A stretch of 64,000 nucleotides of DNA from an uncultured Alphaproteobacteria bacterium (GTDB lineage Bacteria; Pseudomonadota; Alphaproteobacteria; HIMB59; GCA-002718135), in NCBI GenBank assembly GCA_902522865.1, contig CABYXC010000001.1, forward strand, positions 1 to 64,000. The letters run 5' to 3'. The notes under the pieces are model-generated. The model searched no databases, was not told where the DNA came from, and saw nothing but the letters and a program-made list of their open reading frames with translations. Of the stretch, positions 27,192 to 35,506 are shown piece after piece. The translations under genes were made by a program, and so were the position numbers. Numbering within the stretch: the stretch's first letter is position 1; each line of letters starts with the position of its first letter.

Positions 27192-28092
27192 TAAAGTTAA
27201 GCTAAGATATGGTGAAAATCCTAACCAGGATGCGTACTTAATAAATTCAAATAAGAAATCAATTTTTGATTTTCAGATTAATGGAAAACAAATAGGTTAT
27301 AACAATATTATTGATTTAGATAGTGGGTTAAGATGCTTAAATGAGTTTAATGAACCAACCTCTATTATAATAAAACATACGAATGCTTGTGGAATTGCTT
27401 CTGCAAAAAATATTTATACTGCCTTTAATAAATCCTATGAAAGTGATAGTAAAAGTGCTTTTGGGGGTATAATTCTATTAAATAAAAAAGTTGATATTAA
27501 GCTTGCTAATAAAATAAATAAACATTTCTTTGAATTAGTTGCTGCTCCAGGATTTGATGATAAAGCTCTAGAAATATTGAGAAGAAAAAAAAATTTAATA
27601 ATAATAAAACTACCTAAAATTATTAAAAGTTTATTAGATTTCAAATCTACACTTTTTGGTGACCTATATCAAACGAGAGATTTATTAAATATAAATAAGA
27701 AATTTATTCAATTGGCAAGTATTAAAAAAGCAAAAAGTAAAGAAATTGAAGATTTAGTTTTTTCATTGAAGGTAGTGAAACACTTAAAATCAAATGCTAT
27801 CGTTTTAACTAAAAATAAACAAACAATAGGCTTAGGTAGTGGGCAGACAAATCGGATAGATGCTTTAAATTCAGCAATTAAAAATAAAAAATTTTATTTT
27901 GGGAGTAAATCGTTTGTTTGTGCTTCTGATGGTTTTTTTCCTTTTACAGATAGCATAAAACTTTTAAATAAAAATAATTGTAAAGTTATTGCTCAACCTT
28001 CTGGATCAATAAATGATAATAGGATTATTAATTATGCAATTAAAGAAAAAATATCGCTGTATTTTATCAAAAATAGGTTATTCAAACATTGA
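27175..28092 (+). CDS. purH: PurH, C-terminal AICAR transformylase part after a frame break
   Basis: AICAR formyltransferase domain in the next frame. ATG at 27175 is the start closest to the domain boundary; another ATG lies at 27148. Motifs: LRYGENPNQDAYL, IIKHTNACGIASAKN with the catalytic Lys-His pair, FGGIILLNKKVD, GLGSGQTNRIDAL, SDGFFPFTDSI and IAQPSGSINDNRI. N- and C-terminal parts together total about 506 residues, the normal PurH length. It catalyses the formyl transfer before IMP closure, using 10-formyl-THF made by FolD. Confidence 0.9.
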   Translation: MIKKINKVKLRYGENPNQDAYLINSNKKSIFDFQINGKQIGYNNIIDLDSGLRCLNEFNEPTSIIIKHTNACGIASAKNIYTAFNKSYESDSKSAFGGIILLNKKVDIKLANKINKHFFELVAAPGFDDKALEILRRKKNLIIIKLPKIIKSLLDFKSTLFGDLYQTRDLLNINKKFIQLASIKKAKSKEIEDLVFSLKVVKHLKSNAIVLTKNKQTIGLGSGQTNRIDALNSAIKNKKFYFGSKSFVCASDGFFPFTDSIKLLNKNNCKVIAQPSGSINDNRIINYAIKEKISLYFIKNRLFKH

Positions 28093-28244
28093 AAACAAAA
28101 ACTAAATTACCTAGATATGTTAAAATTTTAATAGAAAAATATCCTAGAATTGTTTCAGGAAGAAAAAATTTCAACAAACATCATCTTAGAATAATAAATT
28201 CAATAATAATTATAAAAAAATATTTTAATAATAATAAAGTTTAG
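28089..28244 (+). CDS. Possible small basic protein (51 residues)
   Basis: TTG-start frame overlapping the purH stop. It encodes a basic peptide with LPRYVKILIEKYPRIVSG followed by a hydrophobic IINSIIIIKKYF end. No recognised family. The 225-base gap between purH and the next gene holds nothing else I can support. It may be chance in AT-rich DNA. Confidence 0.25.
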   Translation: MKTKTKLPRYVKILIEKYPRIVSGRKNFNKHHLRIINSIIIIKKYFNNNKV

Positions 28245-28317
28245 TCTTATATTTAAAAGTTAATATCGTATTTATTTGATTTGTTTACTGGAAGCTTTTT
28301 ATAATATAAGATAAGTT

Positions 28318-28920
28318 ATGACTAAACCAAATCTTTTTTTTCCAACACCAGTTTGGGCGCTACAACTAGAAAATTATAAAACAATAAATGAAGAAATGTT
28401 TTCGTACATTAAAAATATACAAAATCAAGATCAAGATGGTATTCAAAAAAGTAATGTTAAGGGTTGGCATTCAAAGGATTTTGATCTTGATGAAGATGTT
28501 CCAAAAAAATTTATAAACCATATTTCTCCAATTATTAAAAACGTATTTTTTGATATGAATTGGGAAGATCAAAAGCAAACAGTAAAAATAAATAATATGT
28601 GGACAATAATTAATACTGGAGGAGCTGGAAATTTAAGACATCAACATGGAAATAGTACTCTGAGTGGAGCTTATTATGTTAGAGCTCCAAAAAATTCAGG
28701 TGAAATTGTCTTTTATGATCCGAGACCTGCTCCTGTTTTTTCTCATCCTAACGTAAAGGGACCAAATTTACTGAACGCACAAGTAAACGGCATAAGCCCA
28801 AAAGAAGGTGCTCTTGTTTTATTTCCAAGTTTTTTAGATCATTCAGTTAATGAAAACTTATCTGATGATGAAAGAATTGTAATTAGTTTTAATATAAAAG
28901 TTGGCATGAAAACTTCTTAA
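28318..28920 (+). CDS. Putative 2OG-Fe(II) oxygenase (TIGR02466-like)
   Basis: A 200-residue protein beginning LFFPTPVWALQLE, the usual start of this group. WHSKDFDL, then RHQHGNSTLSGAYYVRAP, FYDPR, and FPSFLDHSVNENLSDDERIVISFN give a His/Asp-x/His plus Arg arrangement like that of iron and 2-oxoglutarate oxygenases. Substrate unknown; homologues are common in marine bacteria and their phages. Convergent with a second protein of similar type. Confidence 0.75.
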   Translation: MTKPNLFFPTPVWALQLENYKTINEEMFSYIKNIQNQDQDGIQKSNVKGWHSKDFDLDEDVPKKFINHISPIIKNVFFDMNWEDQKQTVKINNMWTIINTGGAGNLRHQHGNSTLSGAYYVRAPKNSGEIVFYDPRPAPVFSHPNVKGPNLLNAQVNGISPKEGALVLFPSFLDHSVNENLSDDERIVISFNIKVGMKTS

Positions 28921-28951
28921 TCAATATTAAATTTATAAATATTAATTCAGG

Positions 28952-29635
28952 TCAGAATTTTGTCCAATTTCTAAAGCTTGGCATAAGATGCTCAAAACCT
29001 TTGCTACTTTTCAACATTATTGTTACATCACCAGAAATAGAAATTCTAGGTTGTGCAGATTTATTGGGTAAAGTAGCATGGGGAGTTTTAGATGGAAAAA
29101 TTATTATTGAATCTTGTTCTAAGTCGAACATAGATTTGTCTGAATTATAAGCGTTAGGTTTCATAATTAGAGATTTTTCTAATTTACTACTAGTAAAAAT
29201 ATTTTTGGCAATTTCATTTTGTAATTCATTAGATCTAAATATTATTCCACCTGAATCTTGAGGCTTAAAAAGATAGTAAGCAAAACTTATGTTAGATTGG
29301 GAATGTGTGTGAAAATTTATACTCTGTTCATTTTCAGTGAAAGTTGCCCAGGATCTTTGGTAGTATATTTCTAGAAGATCTGTATTTACTTCTAGGGTTT
29401 TTAAATATTCTATAATTGAATTGGAGATTTTATTAGATAAATTTTTAAAAACATTGTTTGAGAATAGAAATTCATAACCTTTGGTATCACCTGTCCAGGC
29501 ATAATCGCTTTGCTTCTGTTTATTTTCTTTTTCCCTCATTTTTTTAATTTCTTTTATCATGATGTTTCTCTCATCTTCATCAATAACAATTTTATCTTGC
29601 ATTACTGTTAAGGGAAAAAGATTAAAAATTTTCAT
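28952..29635 (-). CDS. Putative 2OG-Fe(II) oxygenase-like protein
   Basis: A 227-residue protein with the same scheme as its convergent neighbour: IFNLFPLTVMQDKI at the start, then NFHTHSQSNISFAYYLFKPQDSGGIIF, and IIIFPSKTPHATLPNKSAQPRISISGD with the second His and the Arg for the 2-oxoglutarate carboxylate. Overall similarity to the neighbour is low, so an old duplication or independent acquisition is possible. Substrate unknown. No obvious partner gene. Confidence 0.65.
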   Translation of the reverse strand: MKIFNLFPLTVMQDKIVIDEDERNIMIKEIKKMREKENKQKQSDYAWTGDTKGYEFLFSNNVFKNLSNKISNSIIEYLKTLEVNTDLLEIYYQRSWATFTENEQSINFHTHSQSNISFAYYLFKPQDSGGIIFRSNELQNEIAKNIFTSSKLEKSLIMKPNAYNSDKSMFDLEQDSIIIFPSKTPHATLPNKSAQPRISISGDVTIMLKSSKGFEHLMPSFRNWTKF

Positions 29636-29694
29636 AAAATTATTTTACCATTATTAATGGTTGTTTAAAGCATAATTCTAATTTTATTAAATTT

Positions 29695-30429
29695 CTATAG
29701 TTGTTTTTTATTTTTTATTTCCTTCAAGAATTCAATTACACTTATTTGATTTAGCTGAAGCTTATTAATAATTTCTTTTCCAATGATGCCCACAAAATGA
29801 AAAAAATTAGGCTTTTGTATTTTTTTTGCATTAGGAAGAAAAGGCATATAGTTCCATTCTCCACCCAATTCATTAAAAATATCTAGATTTTCTAAAATGA
29901 ATTCATTTAGTAACATATTGTCAGAATTTTTACCTTTGGGTCTATTTTTATCATTTAACCTTTTAATCATATAATCAGCTAAAATATTTGCGCTAGATTT
30001 ATCACAAAAAGTTACTCCAGAATTATAATATCCAAAGTTTTCACCTAAATTATTTACTTGCCTAAATATTTTTGAAGAATTTCCTTCTGGCTCCTTTACA
30101 TTCATTAGGCCCTTAAAGTGTGGAATTGGATCAGCGTCAGGATAAATATAAACATCATTGTCTATATATATTGTAAAATCATACTCATTTTTAAAATGAA
30201 AATAACGCTCAAAAGAATAGTGTTTATTAACTGAACCTAAAAAATCATAAGTTCCATATTTTATGTCATATTCGCTTTTAGTAATTAAAGAGTAGCCATA
30301 ATTATGTTTTGAACAATAATTTTTAACAGATGGAATAAAAATATTTCTAATTGGATCTATAGTATTAGCAGTTCCCCACTGTGTACCTCTACCAATATCA
30401 ATTTGAATAATTAGAGTTTTATTTTTCAT
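29695..30429 (-). CDS. Glycosyltransferase-like protein with DND motif
   Basis: A 244-residue protein; the ATG at 30429 is preferred because it lies one base after the upstream stop (TGAAATG) and the domain begins TLIIQIDIGRG. It has FTIYIDNDVYIYPDADPIPH, a DxD-type metal site, NFGYYNSGVTFCDKS, and NFFHFVGIIGKE near the end, as in family-8-like nucleotide-diphospho-sugar transferases. Acceptor unknown. In a run with the FkbM methyltransferase upstream. Confidence 0.65.
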   Translation of the reverse strand: MKNKTLIIQIDIGRGTQWGTANTIDPIRNIFIPSVKNYCSKHNYGYSLITKSEYDIKYGTYDFLGSVNKHYSFERYFHFKNEYDFTIYIDNDVYIYPDADPIPHFKGLMNVKEPEGNSSKIFRQVNNLGENFGYYNSGVTFCDKSSANILADYMIKRLNDKNRPKGKNSDNMLLNEFILENLDIFNELGGEWNYMPFLPNAKKIQKPNFFHFVGIIGKEIINKLQLNQISVIEFLKEIKNKKQL

Positions 30430-30430
30430 T

Positions 30431-31105
30431 TCAATACCACTCGAAAAACCAGTCTCCATATAAATTCTTTTCTTTTAATGTTTTTATTAATTTCTGATAT
30501 TTGGGAGTAAAATCATGATTTTTAATTAATTCAACATCTCTCTCTGGTTTACCATGTAGTTCACATAAAACACATTTTATCTTTGATCTATTTTTTATTA
30601 TAAAAGGCATAATTTCATACTCGCTTCCTTCTATGTCAATTTTTATTAGATCAATTCTTTCAAATTTAGATAATAGATCCTCAATATTAAAAACGTTTAT
30701 TTCAGTGTAATTATTTTTTGAAATATTATCTTTTGTTTCTTTTAACGAAGAACTTTCTAGATAAGTTGAGTCCGTGATACCTTTTGATTTATAATGAAGG
30801 TAAAGATTTGACTTGCCTGAAAAATTTGAAATTGCTAAATTATAAACTTTTATACGTTTGTCATCAATAAACCTTCTCTTTAATATTTCAAAGCAAAGTA
30901 TATTTGGCTCAAAGGAGTAAATCTTACAACCTTTATTTTCCAATATATAACTTGAAATATTACCTATGTTTGCTCCAATATCTAAAACTATAGATTTTTC
31001 ATCGAGACTATTAATTATATTATTAAAATTTTTATCTACAGATAAACTGCAATAAGCTTTTGAATTTGATTGTAATAGTTTTAATAATAAATTGTTTTCT
31101 TTCAC
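30431..31105 (-). CDS. FkbM family methyltransferase
   Basis: A 224-residue SAM-dependent methyltransferase. SAM site VLDIGANIGNISSYILENKG (motif I), YSFEPNILCFEILKRR after it, then RIDLIKIDIEGSEYEIMPF, the family signature with the acidic IDxEGxE. Such enzymes O-methylate sugars or other small groups, often within surface glycan loci. Two-gene run with the downstream glycosyltransferase; the start lies 74 bases from the divergent cytidylyltransferase gene. Confidence 0.88.
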   Translation of the reverse strand: MKENNLLLKLLQSNSKAYCSLSVDKNFNNIINSLDEKSIVLDIGANIGNISSYILENKGCKIYSFEPNILCFEILKRRFIDDKRIKVYNLAISNFSGKSNLYLHYKSKGITDSTYLESSSLKETKDNISKNNYTEINVFNIEDLLSKFERIDLIKIDIEGSEYEIMPFIIKNRSKIKCVLCELHGKPERDVELIKNHDFTPKYQKLIKTLKEKNLYGDWFFEWY

Positions 31106-31179
31106 AACATGTTAATAATATATGAATATGGTATTGATTACTATTAGATTGAATCAATATATGTTATTGTATTTTTATT

Positions 31180-31842
31180 ATGTCAATTGCAATAGTTTTA
31201 CAAGCTAGGAAGAATAGTCAAAGATGTAAAAATAAAATGTTAAGAAGATTCGATGATAGTTCTCTGTTTGAAATACAAATTAAAAAATTTCAAAAACTTA
31301 CAAATAATTTTAATGTCTACTGCGCAGTGGGTGAAAAGCCATTCTTCTCTATATTAAAAAATTATAAAAAAATTAATTTAATAATTAGAAATAAAATAAG
31401 TGTAGAATCTGATTTGATTGAAAACGTATTTAATTATTTGAATCAAATTGAAGAGAGCACGATTTGCTTTATTAATCCTTGTAGTCCGTTTTTAAAAGCT
31501 TCAACTGTACAGAATGCTTTAAATTTATTTGAGAAATTAAATCTAAAAAGCTTAACAAGCGTTATTGAAAAAAAAACGTGGTATTTTGATCATAAGTATA
31601 ATCCAATAAATGATAATTCAAAATGTGATACGAAAGTTCTAAATGCCATATATGAATGTAGTCATAGTTTTCACATATTTAATAAAAAATTTTTCATTAA
31701 AAATAAAAAATATTGGGATAATAAGAAGAACGATCCTTATTTATTTAAAATTGGAAACACAGAGGCTTTAGATATAGATACTGAAGAAGAATTTAAATAT
31801 ATAGAAAAGATTTATAAAGTATTAAAAAATTCTACCCTCTAG
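31180..31842 (+). CDS. Cytidylyltransferase (CMP-sugar synthetase-like)
   Basis: A 220-residue protein of the acylneuraminate/KDO cytidylyltransferase type. The N-terminus SIAIVLQARKNSQRCKNKMLRR carries the nucleotide-binding QARxxSxRxxxK loop, followed by CFINPCSPFLKA, and ALDIDTEEEFKYIEKIYK at the C-terminus with the conserved Asp. It would activate an acidic sugar as CMP-sugar. The exact sugar cannot be told; no sialic- or legionaminic-acid synthase is in the window. Confidence 0.78.
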   Translation: MSIAIVLQARKNSQRCKNKMLRRFDDSSLFEIQIKKFQKLTNNFNVYCAVGEKPFFSILKNYKKINLIIRNKISVESDLIENVFNYLNQIEESTICFINPCSPFLKASTVQNALNLFEKLNLKSLTSVIEKKTWYFDHKYNPINDNSKCDTKVLNAIYECSHSFHIFNKKFFIKNKKYWDNKKNDPYLFKIGNTEALDIDTEEEFKYIEKIYKVLKNSTL

Positions 31843-31905
31843 GAGATTTAACTTAAATTCTATTCATTTATAAATGATTATTATGTATTATTTATAATTA
31901 AAGCC

Positions 31906-32613
31906 ATGTTTGAAAAATATAAAAATAAATATAATGGACAAAGATGCTTTATAATTGGTTCAGGGCCAAGTTTGCTCCAAGAGAATTTGTCTTTAATTAA
32001 AAATGAAAAAATTTTTGTTGTTAACAGGAGTTACAAGGCGCTTGAGCAAGGGTTGCCACATTACAATTTCTATGTTTGTGTAGACAAAAATGTTTATGAA
32101 AAAAATTGCAATGAAATACAAAAATTAAGTAAATTTCCAAGATTTTATAACCACACTTTTTTAGACAGTGAGTCTTATTGGAATGGACCTAGGGAAAGAT
32201 TCATTCCTATTTTTAGGCATGAGAATAAAAATTCGATACTTTATAAAAGTTTAGTTTTTAACATTATGCCGACTCATTACTATGATGGCTGGGGAAATAC
32301 ATCTACTGCTGTCCTAGATACAGCTTTAATTGCATTTTTTTTAGGTTTTAAAGAAATATATTTTCTTGGAGTAGATATGTCATATAAAACCAATACTGAA
32401 ACACATTTTTATGGTAAAGACTATTTTAATTCAAGCCAACCTTATGATAAAATTGATAGACCAGTTGAGTTTAAAAGTGAAACTTTAAATGTGGTAGTAA
32501 AAAATTTAAATAATTTTTTCTATAAAAATGATGTTAAAATGGTAAACTTAAGCTTAGGCTACACCCAAGAAAATCTGTTTGTTAAAAACAAACTAAGTGA
32601 AATATTTAAATAA
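31906..32613 (+). CDS. MptE-like/DUF115 domain protein
   Basis: A 235-residue protein beginning YNGQRCFIIGSGPSLLQENL, then IFVVNRSYKA, FYVCVDKN, GWGNTSTAVLDTALIAFFLGFKEIYFLGVDMSY: the pattern of the 6-hydroxymethylpterin diphosphokinase MptE-like (DUF115) fold found in motility-associated and glycan loci. In bacterial surface clusters its role is unproven. Follows the cytidylyltransferase in the same direction with a 63-base gap. Confidence 0.78.
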   Translation: MFEKYKNKYNGQRCFIIGSGPSLLQENLSLIKNEKIFVVNRSYKALEQGLPHYNFYVCVDKNVYEKNCNEIQKLSKFPRFYNHTFLDSESYWNGPRERFIPIFRHENKNSILYKSLVFNIMPTHYYDGWGNTSTAVLDTALIAFFLGFKEIYFLGVDMSYKTNTETHFYGKDYFNSSQPYDKIDRPVEFKSETLNVVVKNLNNFFYKNDVKMVNLSLGYTQENLFVKNKLSEIFK

Positions 32614-32622
32614 TAAAAGTAT

Positions 32623-33288
32623 TTAAATTTTTTTTAAAATATGTTCCTTATTAATAATATCTACTATTTCATAATTATGATCTTCTAGAAATTTAAGAGA
32701 TTTTGAATCATTTGGAGAATCTTCTTCTATACACAAAATAGGGTCATTATTATCTAATGTTTTTATTGCACCTTCAAGTACCTCTAGCTCAAACCCCTGA
32801 ACATCAATTTTTATAAAATCTATATTGGTATAATTAAAATTATCTAATTTTTTTACTTCAACATCTAAAGTTTTTGTTTCAACTGAAAATTCTCCATAAA
32901 TAGGATTTGATTTATTATCATAACCAGTTTTTGTTTTATTTATGAAAGATGAAGCACCAGAATTTGTTGAGTGAATAAGAAGATCTTTTGTTTCATTTTT
33001 AGAACCTAATGCACATGAATTAATAGTTGATTTATTTAAATCAATGTTTTTCTTTAAATAGTCAATACAAAATTTATTGGGTTCAAAACAGATTAAATTA
33101 TCAAAAAAATGCGATAGATCTTTTGACCAGAGACCAATATTTGCTCCTATGTCTATAGCTAATCGCCAATTTTTAACATGAGACAATGCTCTATTTCTCT
33201 GCGCTTCTTGGTAATGTTCAAATTGCTCTAAATATTTTATGAAGTGGATGTCTGTTTCTGGAATATAATATTCTCTTATTTTCTTCAT
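32623..33288 (-). CDS. FkbM family methyltransferase
   Basis: A 221-residue SAM-dependent methyltransferase. RLAIDIGANIGLWSKDLS (motif I), NLICFEPNKFCIDYLKKN, then NIDFIKIDVQGFELEVLEGA, the FkbM signature. It is not a close copy of the one at 30431. Convergent with the MptE-like gene (nine bases apart). Likely methylates a surface glycan sugar. The 164-base gap upstream is AT-rich with no gene. Confidence 0.88.
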   Translation of the reverse strand: MKKIREYYIPETDIHFIKYLEQFEHYQEAQRNRALSHVKNWRLAIDIGANIGLWSKDLSHFFDNLICFEPNKFCIDYLKKNIDLNKSTINSCALGSKNETKDLLIHSTNSGASSFINKTKTGYDNKSNPIYGEFSVETKTLDVEVKKLDNFNYTNIDFIKIDVQGFELEVLEGAIKTLDNNDPILCIEEDSPNDSKSLKFLEDHNYEIVDIINKEHILKKI

Positions 33289-33452
33289 AAATGTATCAAT
33301 ATAAATTTATTATAAAAATTATTTTATATTATAAAACCCTATTACAACTTTATAAAAAATGGAATTTAAAACTTAAGATTAGCTTAGAGTTAGAGGATTA
33401 GGTATTACTAATTATCAGTGAAAATATATATTTTTTAATTTTATAATTAATT

Positions 33453-34013
33453 TTATTTTAGAACTTTTAAAATATAATTTGTTTGTTTAACAACATTATT
33501 GTATTTTTCTATTGTCTCATTTAATTCATTTTTAGAAATTTTTTTATCTTCTAACAGTTTTAAATATTTTGTATCCAAAACTACTTCATTCTTAATAATT
33601 TTAAAATTTATATTATGTATCATGGCTAGCGGTGTATTAGCGGCACCAATTTTTTGCCATTTTTTATTTAAATCTAAGTCAAATAAACTAAGACCTAGGG
33701 TTGTTATAGGCCTTACATGTGTTGGATCTGCTAAAAAATCATCGTGTCTTGGATGAGGTACCAAAATATAAATATTAGCTTGGTCGCAACAAATTCTGTA
33801 AAGTTCTTTCATAATATTAATAAATATATCTGGAGTCTGACCAATATGTTCCAATACATGAATTAATTTAATTTCTTCTATTTCATTTTCTAGGAATGGA
33901 TAAGGAAATATCTCAAGATCATGTAATACATCAGGTTCAAATGTGTTAAATTTATCTACGTTTAGGAAACCTGGTATTCTTTTATCTCCACTACCCAAGT
34001 TGAGTTTTTTCAT
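33453..34013 (-). CDS. Class I SAM-dependent methyltransferase (SAM-binding, glycan-associated type)
   Basis: A 186-residue protein when started at the ATG 34013, where the conserved KKLNLGSGDKRIPGFLNVDKF motif I begins; a 10-residue longer frame exists. DVLHDLEIFPYPF and IKLIHVLEHIGQTPDIFINIMKELYRIC are typical of small methyltransferases in sugar loci (type 11/25-like). Its upstream 40 bases nearly match the leader of the island operon at 35506. The integrative element inserts just beyond its promoter. Confidence 0.78.
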   Translation of the reverse strand: MKKLNLGSGDKRIPGFLNVDKFNTFEPDVLHDLEIFPYPFLENEIEEIKLIHVLEHIGQTPDIFINIMKELYRICCDQANIYILVPHPRHDDFLADPTHVRPITTLGLSLFDLDLNKKWQKIGAANTPLAMIHNINFKIIKNEVVLDTKYLKLLEDKKISKNELNETIEKYNNVVKQTNYILKVLK

Positions 34014-34180
34014 TATTAATTTATAGTATAAAAAATTAAACATAAATATGTTTTTGTTTAACTACTTCCTAAATTCTTAAGATTCATCTAATTTTATTAG
34101 ATAAGGCTCTTAATTAGAATTAAAAATTTGCAGCTGCTTTTTTACAAATGGTTTTTAGATAAAAAAGATGGAACTGCGAT

Positions 34181-34232
34181 TTGGAGCGGGCGAAGGGATT
34201 CGAACCCTCGACTTCAACCTTGGCAAGGTTGC
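34181..34232 (-). repeat. Distal attachment site, tRNA-Gly 3' fragment
   Basis: 52 bases identical to 39160-39211, starting TTGGAGCGGGCGAAGG and ending CAAGGTTGC. It contains the CCA, acceptor 3' strand, T arm and anticodon arm of tRNA-Gly but not the 5' half, so it is not a functional tRNA. Confidence 0.93.
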
Positions 34233-34320
34233 CATGTACAATTGAGATCGGCCTTTTCCTAGATAAACTATATCATAAAAATTGAATTCTTTTTTTGATT
34301 GGAGCGTAAGAGGAGCGTTC

Positions 34321-34527
34321 ACCACAGTTACCACAGTTAAAAAAAATTACTGTGGGTCTAATTTTTCAATGATTACTTGAGTTTTTTGACAGTTCACCAC
34401 AGACCACAGTTCTTTTCGTAAATCTAATAAATAAATTAAATTGTTTTACGTTTTGATTTTACGTTAAAGTTAAAAATGGTGTTTTAACTGTGGTAGTGTG
34501 GTTCGACTGCCCTAAAACTTCTGTGGT
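34321..34527. repeat. Cluster of CCACAG boxes beside the distal att site
   Basis: Eight copies of a CCACAG-type box in about 210 bases: ACCACAGTT twice in tandem at 34321-34338; one inverted at 34349; two tandem at 34396-34411; two inverted tandem at 34486-34503; one inverted at 34521-34527. Two of the groups share a GTTC lead (GTTCACCACAG). Arm-type integrase or excisionase sites are the natural reading; iteron-like replication sites are a second. The rest of 34233-34458 has no gene. Confidence 0.7.
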
Positions 34528-34728
34528 GTTTAATTCTTTTACGGGAATATTAACGATTAATGATTTTTTATTTTGTTTTAATTTAAATTCAGGACACAAA
34601 TCAACAAATCTGTGTGGCGTTGGGTGGTTGATCGTTTTAAATTCTAAATTGTCATAACCAAACATGGACGTTTGTCCGTTTGCTTCGTAGTATTGTTTAA
34701 GTATCGAGTCTTTTCTAGTTATTGGCAT
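34459..34728 (-). CDS. Element protein of unknown function (89 residues)
   Basis: Last gene of the three-gene leftward operon, five bases after the previous stop. A short, mostly polar protein with no signal peptide or known motif (starts MPITRKDSILKQYYEANG). The 3' end of the frame runs through the inverted CCACAG boxes, so its tail NHTTTVK is encoded by the repeat. Because it is cytosolic and lies beside the att site and boxes, an excision or control factor is possible, but nothing in the sequence proves this. Confidence 0.5.
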   Translation of the reverse strand: MPITRKDSILKQYYEANGQTSMFGYDNLEFKTINHPTPHRFVDLCPEFKLKQNKKSLIVNIPVKELNTTEVLGQSNHTTTVKTPFLTLT

Positions 34729-34733
34729 GATTA

Positions 34734-35144
34734 TTAAAATGACTCACACTTAGCGTATATTAACGCTGTTCCTCGTGTTCCAAAATTTGTGGTAAAGAAT
34801 AAATGTCCTTTAGAAAATGAAACATAAGTAGATTTATCTGCAGCGTCAAAAGATGATATCTGTGAATAGTCATTTATAATAGGGAGTTCCATATTTTTGA
34901 AAATGTTATCTCTATCTTTATTAAATATAATTTTTTCTTTGGTTACTTTAAAAGAAAAGTTTAAATTTAAAAACTCCTCAAATCTAAATTGATCTTCGGG
35001 TTTAACTTCAAACATACCAGGAGGAGGTTGTTTCTCTGGAACAATCCCAACATTTTTAATTTGCTCACAAAAATAAACTTCTGCTAGTTCAGCAAAAGCA
35101 CTTGTTGAAAAAAACAATACAATAATAAAAATTAACTTTCTCAT
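34734..35144 (-). CDS. Secreted element protein with two-cysteine architecture (136 residues)
   Basis: Signal peptide MRKLIFIIVLFFSTSAFA is followed by a mature domain with one Cys near its start (AEVYFCEQ) and one near its end (YAKCESF), rich in beta-strand sequence between, for example FEEFLNLNFSFKVTKEKIIF. A periplasmic or surface disulfide-closed protein is likely. The first 15 residues equal those of the next gene upstream, although the mature parts are unrelated. Two-base gap to that gene. Confidence 0.7.
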   Translation of the reverse strand: MRKLIFIIVLFFSTSAFAELAEVYFCEQIKNVGIVPEKQPPPGMFEVKPEDQFRFEEFLNLNFSFKVTKEKIIFNKDRDNIFKNMELPIINDYSQISSFDAADKSTYVSFSKGHLFFTTNFGTRGTALIYAKCESF

Positions 35145-35146
35145 TC

Positions 35147-35506
35147 CTAATAAATTAATTGTAATTTTTTTTTATCAATCTGTTTGAGAAAATTTACATT
35201 GGTTATACAAACTATTCTATCAACGTTAAAATTTGACAAACTACCTACAACCTTGACTGTAATATCTGATTTCATATTTGATGGAGGCCAAATAATCTTA
35301 AGTTTATTATTAGGTTTGTTACTACAACCTCCTACAATTTTCCAAGTTTCATCAATCTTCATATTAGATAATGGCCCAACAATCTTCACAGTAAAGTCAG
35401 TGGATCGGTTGGTTGGGGGAGACCATACCTCAAATGCATTATCAATTTTGATTGAGTAAACACTAGTTGAAAAAAATAGAACAATAATAAAAATTAATTT
35501 TCTCAT
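35147..35506 (-). CDS. Secreted element protein with internal repeats (119 residues)
   Basis: Signal peptide MRKLIFIIVLFFSTSVYS, then two copies of a roughly 35-residue unit. Compare DFTVKIVGPLSNMKID with DITVKVVGSLSNFNVD; each is preceded by a W-x-PP-[ST]-N segment. The second copy ends DRIVCITNVNFL. Two Cys. No known family recognised. The antisense strand also has a long frame, but the shared signal sequence with the next gene identifies this strand as coding. First gene of the leftward operon; its leader nearly matches that of the chromosomal methyltransferase at 34013. Confidence 0.7.
   Translation of the reverse strand: MRKLIFIIVLFFSTSVYSIKIDNAFEVWSPPTNRSTDFTVKIVGPLSNMKIDETWKIVGGCSNKPNNKLKIIWPPSNMKSDITVKVVGSLSNFNVDRIVCITNVNFLKQIDKKKLQLIY

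Noticed and set aside
35184-35459. Plus-strand 91-codon frame within the element
   Set aside because: Antisense to the secreted repeat protein, whose signal peptide is duplicated in the neighbouring gene and whose strand fits the operon.
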